Assembly: GCA_963853835.1 (NCBI GenBank)
Contig: OY970823.1
Coordinates: 48,211,808 to 48,275,807, forward strand
DNA from: Calendula officinalis
Lineage: Eukaryota; Streptophyta; Magnoliopsida; Asterales; Asteraceae
DNA length: 64,000 nt
Direction of reading: 5' to 3'
This document shows, one piece after another, positions 10,753 through 21,987 of the stretch (position 1 is the first letter of the stretch; each line of letters starts with the position of its first letter). A model generated the notes under the pieces. It saw only the letters and a list, made by a program, of their open reading frames with translations, had not been told where the DNA came from and made no database searches. The position numbers were made by a program, and so were the translations under genes.

Positions 10753-12128
10753 GAGTAAATTACAGTTTTTGTCCTCGTGGTTTGCCCGATTCTGCGTTTA
10801 TGCCCCTGTATTTTTTTTCTGTTTTTTTGTCCCTGAGGTATGCAAAATTCCGTTTTTTTGTCCTTCCGTCCACATTCCGTCTCTTTTTAGCCGTTAAGCC
10901 CCTCACGTGCTGAAAACGTGAGGGCATTTTGGTCTTTTTTCATTTTCTATTTTTTTTCACTTTTTTTTTCTCTCTCTCTTTTTCTTCTTCTTCTTCTTCC
11001 TCCTTTGATACCAATCTTCTTCATCATGCTGAGTAATGGAAGCTCAAGAGGCTTGCGTCAATCTTCTTCATCGTGAAATAAAATTTGTACAGAACCATTA
11101 AATCATACCATTTCTTCCCTCCCTCCTTTACATTTTGCTAATAAACCCAGGACTTCAACCGCTCTTTCCAGCCCGGAACTCAACGAGTTCATCAAAATCT
11201 ACACCGCCCCACACTCCATCGACCGCCGCCGGTTATCCGGAAAAGAACAGAGTGCGTATAACGCGGTGGCGGCTTCTTTCCGTTCACGCCCACCACCGTC
11301 ACTTAAAAGTGTCAGTAAACCTATAAACGCAAAAGGGTATGCTCCAACTGTAGCTTTATTAACTTCCACCACCGCGAGACTCGTCAACACCGTCGCCGCC
11401 GTCGCGCGGCAGTAGGCGGACTCGCCGCCGCATAAAGCAGAAACGATACTGCAAATTGCACCTTCCGCCACCAAACCCACTTTATTATCATCGTCCAAAC
11501 TCAAATTCAACAGCAATTTCAAAGCTTTTTCTTGTAAATTAATAAAATCTTTCCTCGAAACACAACCCAACACAGCTGCCACAGCTCCAGATTCCGTCAA
11601 CCGTTTCCGAACCTCGAAATCGCGTTCAGAAAGATGACAAAGTTGATCAATTGAATCGAGTTTAACCTCCGGTGAAGACGATTTGCAGGTCAAATTGGAA
11701 ATTAGGGTTTCTGGGTCTGGTCGATTTTGGTTGGGTTTGGATAAGTTAAGAGCGGTGTAAGTGGAGATAAGACTGCGAAGGGCGTGATTAGGGATTAAAG
11801 AAGGTGAGTCGGACAGGGGTAATTTGGTTTAATGAAGATGATGGTGATGAAGATTGGATGAAGAATAGGTATCAGAGGAGGAGGAGGAGGAAGAAGAAGA
11901 AGAGAGATAGAAAATAAAAGTGAAATAAAAAGAAAATGGAAAAAGATCAAAATGCCCTCACGTTTTCAGCACGTGAGGGGCTTAACGGATAAAAAGAGAC
12001 GGAAGGTGGACGTAAGGACAAAAAAATGGAATTTTGCATACCTCAAGGACAAAAAAACAGAAAAAAAAAGTATAGGGACAAAAACACAGAATCGGGCAAA
12101 CCACAGGGACAAAAACTGTAATTTACTC
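10753..12128. mobile_element. Mutator-like TIR element carrying a U-box gene fragment (Pack-MULE)
   Basis: A 1,376-bp element with inverted ends GAGTAAATTACAGTTTTTGT and about 200-bp TIRs, including a shared block with CACGTGCTGAAAACGTGAGG. A perfect 9-bp TSD, TTTATTAAA, flanks it (10744-10752 and 12129-12137). The interior holds a PUB8-like fragment on the minus strand (11113-11836). No transposase. The right end lies about 205 bp upstream of the DCAF8-like start codon, within its promoter or 5' UTR. Its first 11 bases match those of the SPX-carrying element's right end, so the two belong to one broad TIR family. Confidence 0.9.
11113..11836 (-). pseudogene. Captured U-box/ARM E3 ligase fragment (PUB8-like), one in-frame stop
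   Basis: The minus-strand frame opens with the C-terminal part of a U-box (TKLPLSDSPSLIPNHALRSL) and runs through ARM repeats: LDSIDQLCHLSERDFEVRKR, NLQEKALKLLLNLSLDDDNK, TSLAVVEVNKATVGAYP, RKEAATALYALCSFPDNRR. A TAG at 11199-11201 interrupts it, after which the same frame continues with LSSGLERAVEVLGLLAKCKG. This is the layout of plant U-box proteins such as PUB8, which recruit E2 enzymes through the U-box and substrates through ARM repeats. Most of the U-box is missing, so ligase activity is not expected. It lies wholly inside a TIR element with a 9-bp TSD, so it is captured cargo. Confidence 0.84.
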
Positions 12129-12332
12129 TTTATTAAAAGAAAATGTAATTTAAGGCGTCCTTATCCAGGGTCGAAGCAAACAGTTAAATCACGAGAAAGG
12201 CCGCAGATAGGTTCCATGATTCCATCTAGGTATTTGCAAACACTCGATCAATTAATTCATCCTGATTCCTTCGATTCTGGTTCTTATCGGAGCCAAAACA
12301 GATTAATAATCCTTCCTTATTGTTTCAGCAGC

Positions 12333-14624
12333 ATGGCGAAGAAAAGGGATCGACCGAGCATTGATACGGCGGTGGTCGATATCTGCCGCCGTGAGGTCGG
12401 CCATATTTCAACCCGAAACTTTGCCATCAGACTTGCAGCTTCCGAGGTATATTTATTTGTAAATAGAAATACGTCAATCATCTCATTCTCGTTCGCTAAT
12501 TCAATGGATTGCGTATGAGAACACACTCTGGATTAAGTCAATTGCTGTATGTATTTGTTAGGGTTGATTCGATTTCTTTCTTAGGGCTCCAATCGTTAAC
12601 AGCTATTGGCAGTCAATTTTGGATGTTCTTCATCACTAGTAGCGTTTTTATGTTAGGGATAATGCATTATGTAGTTTATTCCACTCAATCCCTTAGTAAT
12701 TAAATGTAATTATCATATTTGATGTATAATTTTACTTACGATTCGAATTCCCCAAATTCTTTTGTGTTAGGATCTAGTTCTAAGACTTGATCTTCTGAGG
12801 AAGTTGGATAAACACAAAGGATGTGTGAACACAGTGAGCTTCAATTCAAATGGAGATATTCTTGTGTCAGGATCAGATGACAGAAAAGTTATATTTTGGG
12901 ATTGGGAGTCTGGAAATGTTAAATTATCATTTCATTCAGGACACAATAACAACATTTTTCAAGCTAAAATCATGCCAGGAACTGATGATAGAAGCATTGT
13001 TACTTGTGCTGCTGATGGCCAGGTAATCTATTAATGGCCACAACAAGAATTATATATCTTTTTTATTGTATTTCTTATTTTTTGCAACATAATATTAGGT
13101 GAGACATGCTATGATCCCAGAAAATGGAGAAATACAATCAAAACTGCTTGCAAAACATATGGGAAGAGCTCATAAATTAGCCACTGAACCTGGGAGCTCA
13201 CACATCTTCTATACATGTGGTGAAGACGGTTTGGTCCAACATGTAAGTCATAATCATTTTTAATAAATAATTACGTAAATAGTCCCTGTGGTTTGTATGA
13301 AATTTGGATTTCGTCCCTCAGACTTTATTTTTATTACACGGATAGTCCTAGATTTTGAACTTGTAACACCAAGAGTCCCTAAAGCAAATAAAGGCCATAG
13401 TTTTTGCTTAGATAATTACATAAATGGTCCCTATGGTTTGTATGAAAATTTGGATTTCGTCCCTCAGACTTTATCTCTATCACATGGATAGTCCCAAATT
13501 TTTAACTTGTAACACCAACAATTCCTAAAGCAAAAAAAGCCATTGAGTTTTTAGGGACTTTATTTTTATCACATGGATAGTCCCAAATTTATGTTACACG
13601 TTTCATAAATAGGGACTGTTGATATTACAAATTAAAAAAACTAGGGACTATCCATGTAATAAACGAAGTCCGAGGGACAAAATCCGTAATTTCAAAAAAA
13701 CCACATGGACAATTTACATAATTTACTCTCAGCTAATTTCTCTCTTTTCTTGTTTTTTTTCTTTCTTTTTTTTGCAGTTCGATTTAAGAACAAGAGTAGC
13801 TACAGAACTGTTTACATGCCAACCTTTACCTTCTAGAAGCTTTGTAGAAGTTATCAACCTAAATTCCATAGCCATAGATCCAAGAAACCCTAATTTATTT
13901 GCAATTGCCGGTTCAGACGAATTCGCTAGATTATACGATATCCGTCATTACAAATGGGACGGTTCAACCGATTTTGGCAAACCGACCGATTTTTTTTGCC
14001 CCAAAAATTTAATAGGTGACGAGAGTGTAGGCATAACCGGATTAGCATTCTCAGATGAAAGTGAACTTTTAGCATCTTATTGTGACGAATCAATATACCT
14101 TTTTTCAAAAAACATGGGATTGGGGAGCGATATAAAATCAATTTTAGGTTCGGGTTTGGATTTGGATTTGGAAAATGATGAGAAAAGTGGGGTGCGGGTG
14201 TACAAGGGGCATAGAAACTGTGAGACGGTTAAAGGTGTTAATTTTTTTGGGCCGAAAAGTGAGTATGTTGTTAGTGGGTCGGATTGTGGGAGGATGTTTA
14301 TTTGGAGGAAAAAGGATTCGGTATTGGTTAGGGTTATAAAAGCTGATAAACAAGTGGTGAATTGTATTGAAGCACACCCGTATGTAAGTATGCTTGCGAG
14401 TAGTGGGCTTGAACGTGATGTGAAAATTTGGACACCGAATGCGGTTGAGAAAGCGAGTTTGCCGACAAATGTGGAAAAGGTTATCGAGTCTCGTCGGTTT
14501 CGGTTTTTTCCTGATTTTGATGATTATTCGGATGATGAGTACTACTCTAATGAAGATAGTTCGAGCAATTATAGTGATACGGAAGATGATGAAGATGAAG
14601 ATGATGAAGATGATGATGATGAAT

Positions 14625-14671
<47 letters not shown>

Positions 14672-14803
14672 GGGGATGATGAGTTGTTGGAGGAAGATAA
14701 TGTTGATGAAGATGTTCACGAGGATGATTCACAACAATTCGAGAGTGCAAGTAACGGTGAATACGGTGATTCGCTTGATGATTTTAATGATGATGAAGAA
14801 TGA
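12333..14803 (+). CDS. DCAF8-like WD40-repeat protein, four exons
   Basis: Four coding exons: 12333-12446, 12771-13022, 13099-13242 and 13778-14803, all phase 0 with GT/AG borders, giving 511 residues. The start MAKKRDRPS is followed by VVDICRREVGHISTRNFA, the conserved N-terminal block of this family. WD40 units include HKGCVNTVSFNSNGDILVSG, IVTCAADGQVRHAMIPE, HIFYTCGEDGLVQHFDLRT, GSDEFARLYDIR and YVVSGSDCGRMFIWRKK. FDLRT and LYDIR fit the DWD box pattern that binds DDB1, so it is probably a substrate receptor for CUL4-DDB1 ubiquitin ligase, as for DCAF8 and Arabidopsis At4g35140/At4g38480. The C-terminus is extremely acidic (about residues 410-511, mostly Asp/Glu), partly encoded by a (GAT)n run. 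A Pack-MULE ends 205 bp upstream and a degenerate TIR element sits in intron 3. Confidence 0.93.
13268..13729. mobile_element. Degenerate Mutator-like TIR element in intron 3 of the DCAF8-like gene
   Basis: Imperfect inverted ends: left ATTACGTAAATAGTCCCTGTGG region, right end reversed GAGTAAATTATGTAAATTG. Internal AATTTGGATTTCGTCCCTCA blocks are repeated. No convincing 9-bp TSD, so the insertion is old or rearranged. The ends resemble the two Pack-MULEs of this window. Confidence 0.6.
14585..14689 (+). repeat. (GAT)n / (GAA GAT)n coding microsatellite
   Basis: In-frame GAT triplets encoding a long Asp tract in the acidic tail of the DCAF8-like protein. The reverse strand reads as His- or Ile-rich frames, which are shadows. 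Length variation between accessions is likely. Confidence 0.9.
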
Positions 14804-15889
14804 CGAAATTCTTTGTAAGATTGTGAATGTTTTTGCAAGTTGTGTTTCTTGTTCGCGGGTGGATTGGATTCACAAAGGGAGATGATGATGTGGCAGCTGT
14901 TTTCTGTTGAAATGAATCAGGGGTGTAATCGAGCCGAGACAGAATGATGGTGATGATGATAGTGAGTCAAATGGTTTTTGATATTGGAGAATGATAAATT
15001 TGGGTTCATTGTTTTTCTTCAAATCACAGTCTTCGTATGAAAACCAACAAATATTTATGTGCATCTCTTTTATTATATAAATTACTCCTATCCTATATAT
15101 GTAGATGTTAACCGCTTTTTGTTACATATATTTTGGATTTCTTGGTCCGTATTATGTATAGTTTTTTTTTAATAAAATTTAGATTATTTAAAATATTTTA
15201 TTCATTATAAGTACTGTTAATTCCAGTATCATTTTATATTATGTATTTTTTGTGTGAAAGTTAATTCTTAAACGAAATTCTACCTTTTTAGAAAGAGTAC
15301 TAAGAATATTATAGGAAAAGGAAAATTTAAGCACTAATAGCATATTATTAATCCTAAATTAAGTTTCCAAGTAAAGAATGTCAATAATATTAGAGCATAT
15401 TAATATATGCACTAAATGTAATTTTAAGGAAATTGATAATGACCACCTAAAGGTTGTCAATAAGATGTCAAGACACGCATAAAAAACGTGTACACTAATT
15501 AATAATCGTCCATGCATTTCTAGAATCAACCCCCATTTATAAAGGTACAAACGATTTATGCACGCAACTAACTCTTATTAACAGGCCTTAGGAGCTGTCA
15601 TTAACAAAACTCTAATTTTTTTTTTTACTATTTTAGTATTAAAAAAATATTAAAAACATTCTTCCAATTAATTCTTTGTCTGAAGTTTGGACTTGAGATA
15701 TTTCAATAAATGAGTTCTGAGTTAAGTTGATTTAAGTAATAAAGATCTAATTGGTTAATAGAATTTATTGAAATTTGAAATTAATTTTTAGATACAAGTT
15801 CTAATTTTTGAAAATAGTAAGTAAAAACTAAGTTGAAAAAGAAGCTAAGAAAGCAATAACGATGGTATAAGTACACCATTCTTAACCAT
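14804..15889. other. Intergenic spacer between convergent genes
   Basis: AT-rich DNA between the DCAF8-like stop and the GDSL stop, presumably with both 3' UTRs and polyadenylation signals. 15430-15625 is the second copy of the dispersed repeat at 10440-10690. No credible gene. Confidence 0.6.
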
Positions 15890-18028
15890 TTACAGGCTGA
15901 CCAACTTAGCCCAATTGATCGGTCTTACATATTGCGGACCACCAAATGCAAATGCTTCAACCATAATTCTCTGAGTATACTCCGATGGGTGAGACACATC
16001 CCAGAAAAGATACTCATCCCGATTCTTACACAAGTTCGCCACCGGAAGACAATTCGTCATCGCATTAAACCTCCCGTTTCCGCAACATGCATCATTCACA
16101 TTCTTAAAATCTGACAAACATCAAAACATTGATTTATGTTTCAAACTCGTATAGGCATGTTTGGAAAAACTTAATGAGTCTTGAATGAATTTTCAAGCTT
16201 ATTTAGCTCATTAAGCTAATAAGTTTTCCCAAACATGCTGCCAATCAGTACTTACTATAATGTTTGGGGTTATCATAGTAGTCCCGAAGCAAGTCGTATG
16301 AATTCGCAATCGAATAGACCATTTGGTTTGAAGTAGCCGTCCCATTAGACATTTGGTTTGACGTAGCCGTCATATTAGACAAAAGATGTTGAAGTCGAGT
16401 ATTGAAATCCATTGCCAAATCGTTTGCTATTTTGGAACAATTTCCTCCTAAAATAGTAACTCTCATTAACGGACTACATCCGACATGGGGCACGGCGATG
16501 ATTCCAAACTTCCGTGCTCCAAGGTTGTAGAGAATCTTTAAGGTCGCGTTGTAGGCTTGGATAAGTGTACCAACGTACCAATCAGGATTCAATTTGGCTC
16601 GAGACAAGGCGAAAAAATGCACGTCGTTGTTACCGATACCTATAAAAAATGCCGATCTTTCAAACAACTGCCTCGTTTTATTCGGACCGATTGTTGCGGT
16701 AAGGTTCCCGTGGACGGACGTTAATTGATTTATTTGTTCTCTTAGTGGAACGGCTTGCTAGAGTCTAGACACACCAAAAAAAATATTATATTTTTTTTCA
16801 TGAATAAATAAGTTGAGATGTTACGTACATCAATAGCGGCGTTGATGTCAAGGATTGAAGTTCCCGCGGAAGCAAAGTTGATTCCTATAGACGGATTCTC
16901 GTGTGATCCCATGGAAGCGGGATCAAAGGCGCTAATCGGGCGTCTCGGAGGATTATAGTCTATGGCTTTCGCAAGCCTCTTCTCAACATATCTTCCTTTG
17001 TAAAAAAGCGATAAGTACGATGGTGGGCTTGTCACTGATTCTCCAAATGCAACTTTAGCTACAAATTAATAAATTGTATCAATATATTTAAGTGTTTTAT
17101 CATCTTGAATGAACATTATTACGTACACTTTAAATAAGCAACAAATAACTACTTCGCTCGAAATAAAAGAAATTTAGGGAACTGGAAACCAATTCCAACA
17201 TACTGAGAAAAAAGATGGAATTAAAATCCTAAATAACATAAATATTCCACCGAATGAAGGAAAGACAATTCCGTCAAAATGTTAGTAGAAATGAAATTGA
17301 AGGTTGGATGGAAAATCTTTCTTTTTTTATTACCATTTTTACATTTTATATATTTTAAACTAACAAAACTCTATACTAATTTCTCATTCCTAACTTGCCG
17401 GCACAACTATCACCACCACCACACCCATTACCTACGACTATTACTACTCACAACCTCCACCCACCACATACCACCCACCACCACAATGACTAAAAGTAAA
17501 AAAAAAAAAAATCAATACGGGCAAATTTGTCATTTTAGATAATTCTAATTTTATTTCTAGCCAATTAACCAAACAAAATATGAAATTCTAATTTCATTTC
17601 CTGCCAACCGAATATAATATGAAATTAAAATTTTGTGTAAATTACAATCGTAACAATAGAAAAGGAAATGTAAATTAAAAATTATAATACAGAGAGTTCT
17701 TTTTCTTAATTTCCTAAAAAAGACCTAAGACTCCATTTAGTTAGAATCCATTTAGTTGATGGAACCAAACTATTGAAAACATACCAATATAATCAGCCAT
17801 GTTTAGGCCATTGCTAAACCTTCCACTAGGAGTCGAGTTGAAAAAGTCGACACCGTAATGTGGGTATTTGGCCTTTGCAATGGCTTGTATTACAAAATTA
17901 TTTGTACCGATATCAAGAAGCGAGTCTCCAATTATGAAAACAGCGGGAGTGTCCGCATGAGACAAGCTTGAAGAAAAAACTATTATAAGACTGAAAAACC
18001 TAAGAATGTTGATGAGACTTCTAGTCAT
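15890..18028 (-). CDS. GDSL esterase/lipase, four exons
   Basis: Minus-strand exons 18028-17785, 17058-16829, 16757-16256 and 16110-15890 (244, 230, 502 and 221 bp) join in frame to give 398 residues. Residues 1-25 form a signal peptide (hydrophobic FFSLIIVFSSSLSHA), so the product is probably secreted or apoplastic. Block I is FIIGDSLLDIGTNN with the nucleophile Ser; block II contains INFASAGTSILD; block III is FIGIGNNDVHFF with the oxyanion Asn; block V is LFWDVSHPSEYTQ with the Asp and His of the triad. All catalytic residues are present. The family hydrolyses esters such as cutin or lipid substrates; the true substrate is unknown. Unusual: a 30-bp tandem duplication in exon 3 repeats TATSNQM in the protein. 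Intron 3 contains a small foldback repeat. Confidence 0.93.
16154..16242. repeat. Small inverted-repeat (MITE-like) sequence in GDSL intron 3
   Basis: About 89 bp with inverted ends GGCATGTTTGGAAAAACTTA (left) and GGCAGCATGTTTGGGAAAAC (right, reversed). It occupies most of the intron. No clear TSD; probably a short Tourist-type MITE. Confidence 0.5.
16320..16379 (-). repeat. 30-bp in-frame tandem duplication in GDSL exon 3
   Basis: Two 30-bp copies differing at three positions. Translated, they give two TATSNQM blocks separated by SNG, in the loop region between catalytic blocks III and V. Frame is preserved. Confidence 0.8.
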
Positions 18029-20912
18029 GATCCAGTTTGAAAATAAAAAAGTAAATAATTTTTGGAATTTAAGGACTAGAAAAAAGATGCTAAATTATAT
18101 ATATATATACACACACACATATATGGTTGCATATCGAAGACTTAGGATGAATTTGTTCAATTGTTGATTCTGTGTGTCTTTTTTACTTGCGAATCTATGG
18201 TGATGGGCTTCAATTGCGTGGCACTTCCTTTGTTGGAAAGAATGCGAGGCATGTGTTTGATAAACTTTTTAATTTTAACAATTTCAAAATAAATAATGCA
18301 TTTATAATTTATTTCATTTGGTAAATGATAGTATGACATACATCCACCAAATATCTCATTTATTTTAGTGAAATGATCATTTTACTTTTATATTTATTTT
18401 TAAATATTATTAACATAACTTTATTAAAAGATAGTAAAGTCTATATACATTAATTATCTCTTTTAATCTATTATAACCTTGATTATAATCTTTTGACTAG
18501 ATAAACAACATATTATCTAAGAAGTTTGATACGAAACATTCATTTTATTATTTGAAATGGTACGTGAGTTTGGCAATTGTAAAAATATTATTCATGCTTT
18601 TAAATATGGAGTTCATGCGGATTGTAGTTACACCTTTTTACTCAACTTTTATTTACACCTTTCTATGGTTTTGATATTTACATAACTTTTCTAAGTTACA
18701 TTGTAACACTTGTAATTTCAAAACATTTTCTGTAAATGATTTCAATACAAGTTATACAAATCAATATGTTATTCCAAAATATGATTTTACAAAAAGATTT
18801 TCAAAAGTTATAAGAGTAGGTACAATTGGTGTTAGAAATCATATCTAAACTATAGCAAAAGCAACTACTATATACATAACACTATGAAATCATCCCGAAG
18901 CATCAACTAGCATGACCTTTTAGTCCTTAACTCTTGATCTCGTACACAGCATTTCAACAAAACAGAATACGTAAGACAAAGTTGACTCGTGAAATATATG
19001 AGTTTTAGACTCAATAATAGGTAATAACAAATCATCACAGTAAGATAGGAATCAGACTTTATACATTAATCAACCATTTCCATTTCATAATCTTGCACAT
19101 AAGCTACCAACCTCTTCGTAGCAAATTCCTCCATTTCCTGGTTAACTTAGGTAATATAATCAAGATAGTTGTAAGGCATCTAAACTTATCAAGATTATGG
19201 TCTCCCCCGTTTCCGCGTATATATAACTAGGCAACTAAGATTGCGCATGAAGGTACCGACCCAAATAGAAGTCTCATGGTCTCCCCCATTTCCTGGTTAA
19301 CTTAATTCGGACATTAATAACAATTCATTCATATAACAAGTTATCATATATCTGTGCTACACGCTAGACCAAATTTGATCAAGCAATGAAATGAACTCAA
19401 GTTAATTCGACTAGCATGACACTTTTAATCTTACTATCAATCATGCGCAATTGCGCATAAACAATTCAAGTATAAGACCAATAATTCTTATTATCTTATA
19501 ATACAATTACCATTTAAGGTAACTGTTCATAAGAATATTATTAAAATATTAATCAAGTTTGATGGTAGAAAAGGTGAGGGAATTTGGTGGCTAAAAGACA
19601 ATTTTGATAACATTTAAAAGACAACATAGTCCTTTACTTATTGTTTTGGAATTCGGTGGCTTAAAGACAATTTTGATAACATTTAAAGGGGTACATAGTC
19701 TTTTCATTATTGTCCAATTTTGGCGACTGCTTTCATAGCTCATATTTCCAACTTCAATGAAACACAAAATTTAATTTGTACAAATTTATCTAATTTTGTA
19801 AGTATTAAACTCGAAGGCTAAAAAAATTTAATTGTTAAATAATTCTAAATATTTTAACTTTTATTATACTCACTAAACAATGATTATTTTTTAGAACCAA
19901 CCCCTACAACGAAATAGGCACAAGGAAAGAGCAATATGCCGGACCAGTCTACAAATATGAAACGGTCCATATGTAATCAGTCATCCATAATATCATTTTA
20001 CGTTACATATTTCAGATTACAATTTTGAAACTTTAAGAAAATACCAATAGTAATACTACTATTTTTATCTTATTTTTAATGATATTATTGTTATTGTTAT
20101 AAAGTACGATGTTACAATTTTTTGTTTATTAGAAAATCAAAAGCAATATAAACGAAATCTTTTTCCAATAAAATAAAAATGCTTTAAATTTCCGCTGCAA
20201 TGCGCGGACTAAATATTGCTCGTTACTAACAAACGTAACTGTAAAAGAGAATTCTATTGCTATGTCCTCAATTTAAGAAAATATTTTTCTTATTTTGACT
20301 GTAAAAGTTATATCCTTTCATATATGCAACTATTTTTTATGTATATAATTAAAATAATTATTAGGTGTATGTCTGTTAGCATTCTTCTTATTTTTTTAAT
20401 TTCGATAGTTCATGATTAAAATCCAAATTATAATTATCTAATATTTCTTGATAATAATCGAGTTTTTCAAAATGAAGAAAAAAATTTCTGCTAAAAGATC
20501 AAATATTTATGATAACAATACAATATTTCTTTAACAATTGGTTAGAAAAATTATACTTTAGCTAATCGATTTTTGAATTTGCATCAAAATTCCCATATGA
20601 AACTAGGGGAATACATCCGGACCGGTTTTTTAACCGAACAAGTTTAAAAACCGGTTTAAAACCGGTTTGATACCTGTTTAATAGCCTAACGACCGGATCA
20701 GTTTCGTAACCGGCAGATCAAAACTGGATACCCATCCCCAAGCACGAACCAGATTCAAAACCGGTTTCAGAAAACCGATTTAAAAACAGGTTTTTTCATT
20801 CCATTGCAAAAACCGGTTTAAAAACTGGATAAATATAGCCGTTGGACAAACCGGTCTCAAAACCGGTTTAAAAACCGGATTTCGGTCAGCCCCAGAAAAT
20901 AGCCGTTAATAT
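18029..20912. other. Intergenic region upstream of the GDSL gene
   Basis: No credible gene in nearly 2.9 kb. The GDSL promoter should lie at 18029 onward. Contents recognised: a (TA)n(CA)n microsatellite (about 18095-18125); a 69-bp tandem duplication (19580-19648 and 19649-19712) around GGTGGCTAAAAGACAATTTT; and an ACCGGTTT-rich block (about 20606-20905) that begins TAGGGGAATACATCCGGACC and may be a truncated hAT-type MITE. Confidence 0.55.
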
Positions 20913-21987
20913 TGTTGGATTATGGTGGGTTCAAAACGCAGCGGAATAATGTATTTTAAAATTAAAGTTTAACCACGACAATCCACCAAGGACCATATCT
21001 CTAAATCGAAAAATGCAACAAAGAAAAGAGAGAACATCATACCCTTGAAGACATCCGCAAGAATGATGATGTTGTTGAGTGGATGGAGGTCACGAGTTGG
21101 TTCCCCTCTACCGTTGATCCACACCGAGTTACCGTTCCTTTCGAGCCGCTAACCCAACACCGAAAATCTCAAGATCTTCTTAGTTTTTCGGTGAATTAAC
21201 ACTTGTATATTTTGAGAGAGAAAGTTGTGGAAGCCTTTTTTTTTTCCCTTTTTAGCCATGAAGATGATGTATTTAAGGCCACAAAAACGTGCACAAGGTT
21301 GTGGCAAAGAGTCAACATCATCTCTACATGCATTGGACCATAAAATGGTCCAATAGAAAAGAAGCACTAGCTAGTGGAAGAGTAATTATTAAGTCTCCAT
21401 GCATTGGACCACTAAATGGTCCAATCACATCTTTTAATAAAGTCTTCCATCTATTAATTAAGAGTCTCCCATATTAAACATGGGTCTCCCTTATTAACGG
21501 AGCAGCGGTAACCGAGCAGCGGTAACCGAGCAGCGGTAACCGAGCAGCGGTAACCGAGCAGCGGTAACCGAGCAGCGGTAACCGAGCAGCGGTAACCGAG
21601 CAGCGGTAACCGAGCAGCGGTAACCGAGCAGCGGCAACCGAGCAGCGGCAACGGAGCCGCAGTAACCGAGCAGCAGTAATCGAGCATCAGTAACGGAGCA
21701 GCAGTAACTGAGCATCGTAAACGGGGCAGCAGTAACCGAGCAGCAGTAACCGAGTAGCAGTAACCGAGCAGCAGTAACCGAGCAGCAGTAACTGAGAAGT
21801 CCCTTATTAACTAAGGTTCTACCTTATTAACTAAGGTTCTACCTTATTAACTAAGGTTACCCCTTATTAATTCTCTCATATAATCAAATATATTCGGAAA
21901 GGAATTCCCCCGATGTGTGACCCGATAGGCTCGTGTATTATCAGCCGTGATACCCATACGCTTGTGTCGGTGGGCAGAATTCCAACA
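20913..21987 (-). mobile_element. 3' LTR of a truncated Copia retrotransposon
   Basis: 1,075 bp bounded by TGTTGGA and TTCCAACA. Adjacent at 21988 onward, the minus strand reads AAGTGGGAGTT, a polypurine tract immediately upstream of the LTR, so the element lies in minus orientation with its body at higher coordinates. Its RNase H end is found at 29616-29652 and 33269 onward, split by later insertions. The 5' LTR is absent. The LTR carries a large minisatellite. Confidence 0.8.
21498..21795. repeat. Minisatellite, 14-bp unit CGAGCAGCGGTAAC (about 21 copies)
   Basis: The first ~10 copies are nearly perfect; later copies drift (CAGCAGTAAC, CATCAGTAAC). Because 14 is not a multiple of 3, several frames stay open and mimic a Leu/Gly-rich repeat protein, which I do not accept. 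It sits inside the Copia LTR and is followed by three 21-bp repeats around TTATTAACTAAGGTTCTAC (about 21800-21860). Confidence 0.92.

Noticed and set aside
11199..11693. Functional U-box/ARM gene
   Set aside because: It lies wholly within a TIR element with a 9-bp TSD, lacks most of the U-box and has an in-frame stop.
11952..12518. 188-codon ORF overlapping the start of the DCAF8-like gene
   Set aside because: It runs from the MULE right TIR through exon 1 in another frame and into intron 1; the WD40 frame is the supported one.
14144..14885. His-, Ile- or Met-rich open frames over the acidic tail of the DCAF8-like gene
   Set aside because: They are other-frame readings of the GAT repeat; the plus-strand frame fits the WD40 gene.
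21454..21715. Leu/Gly/Arg repeat-protein frames on the minus strand
   Set aside because: Produced by a 14-bp minisatellite read in several frames inside an LTR.
21498..21795. CRISPR array
   Set aside because: Units are contiguous with no spacers, and this is a plant genome.
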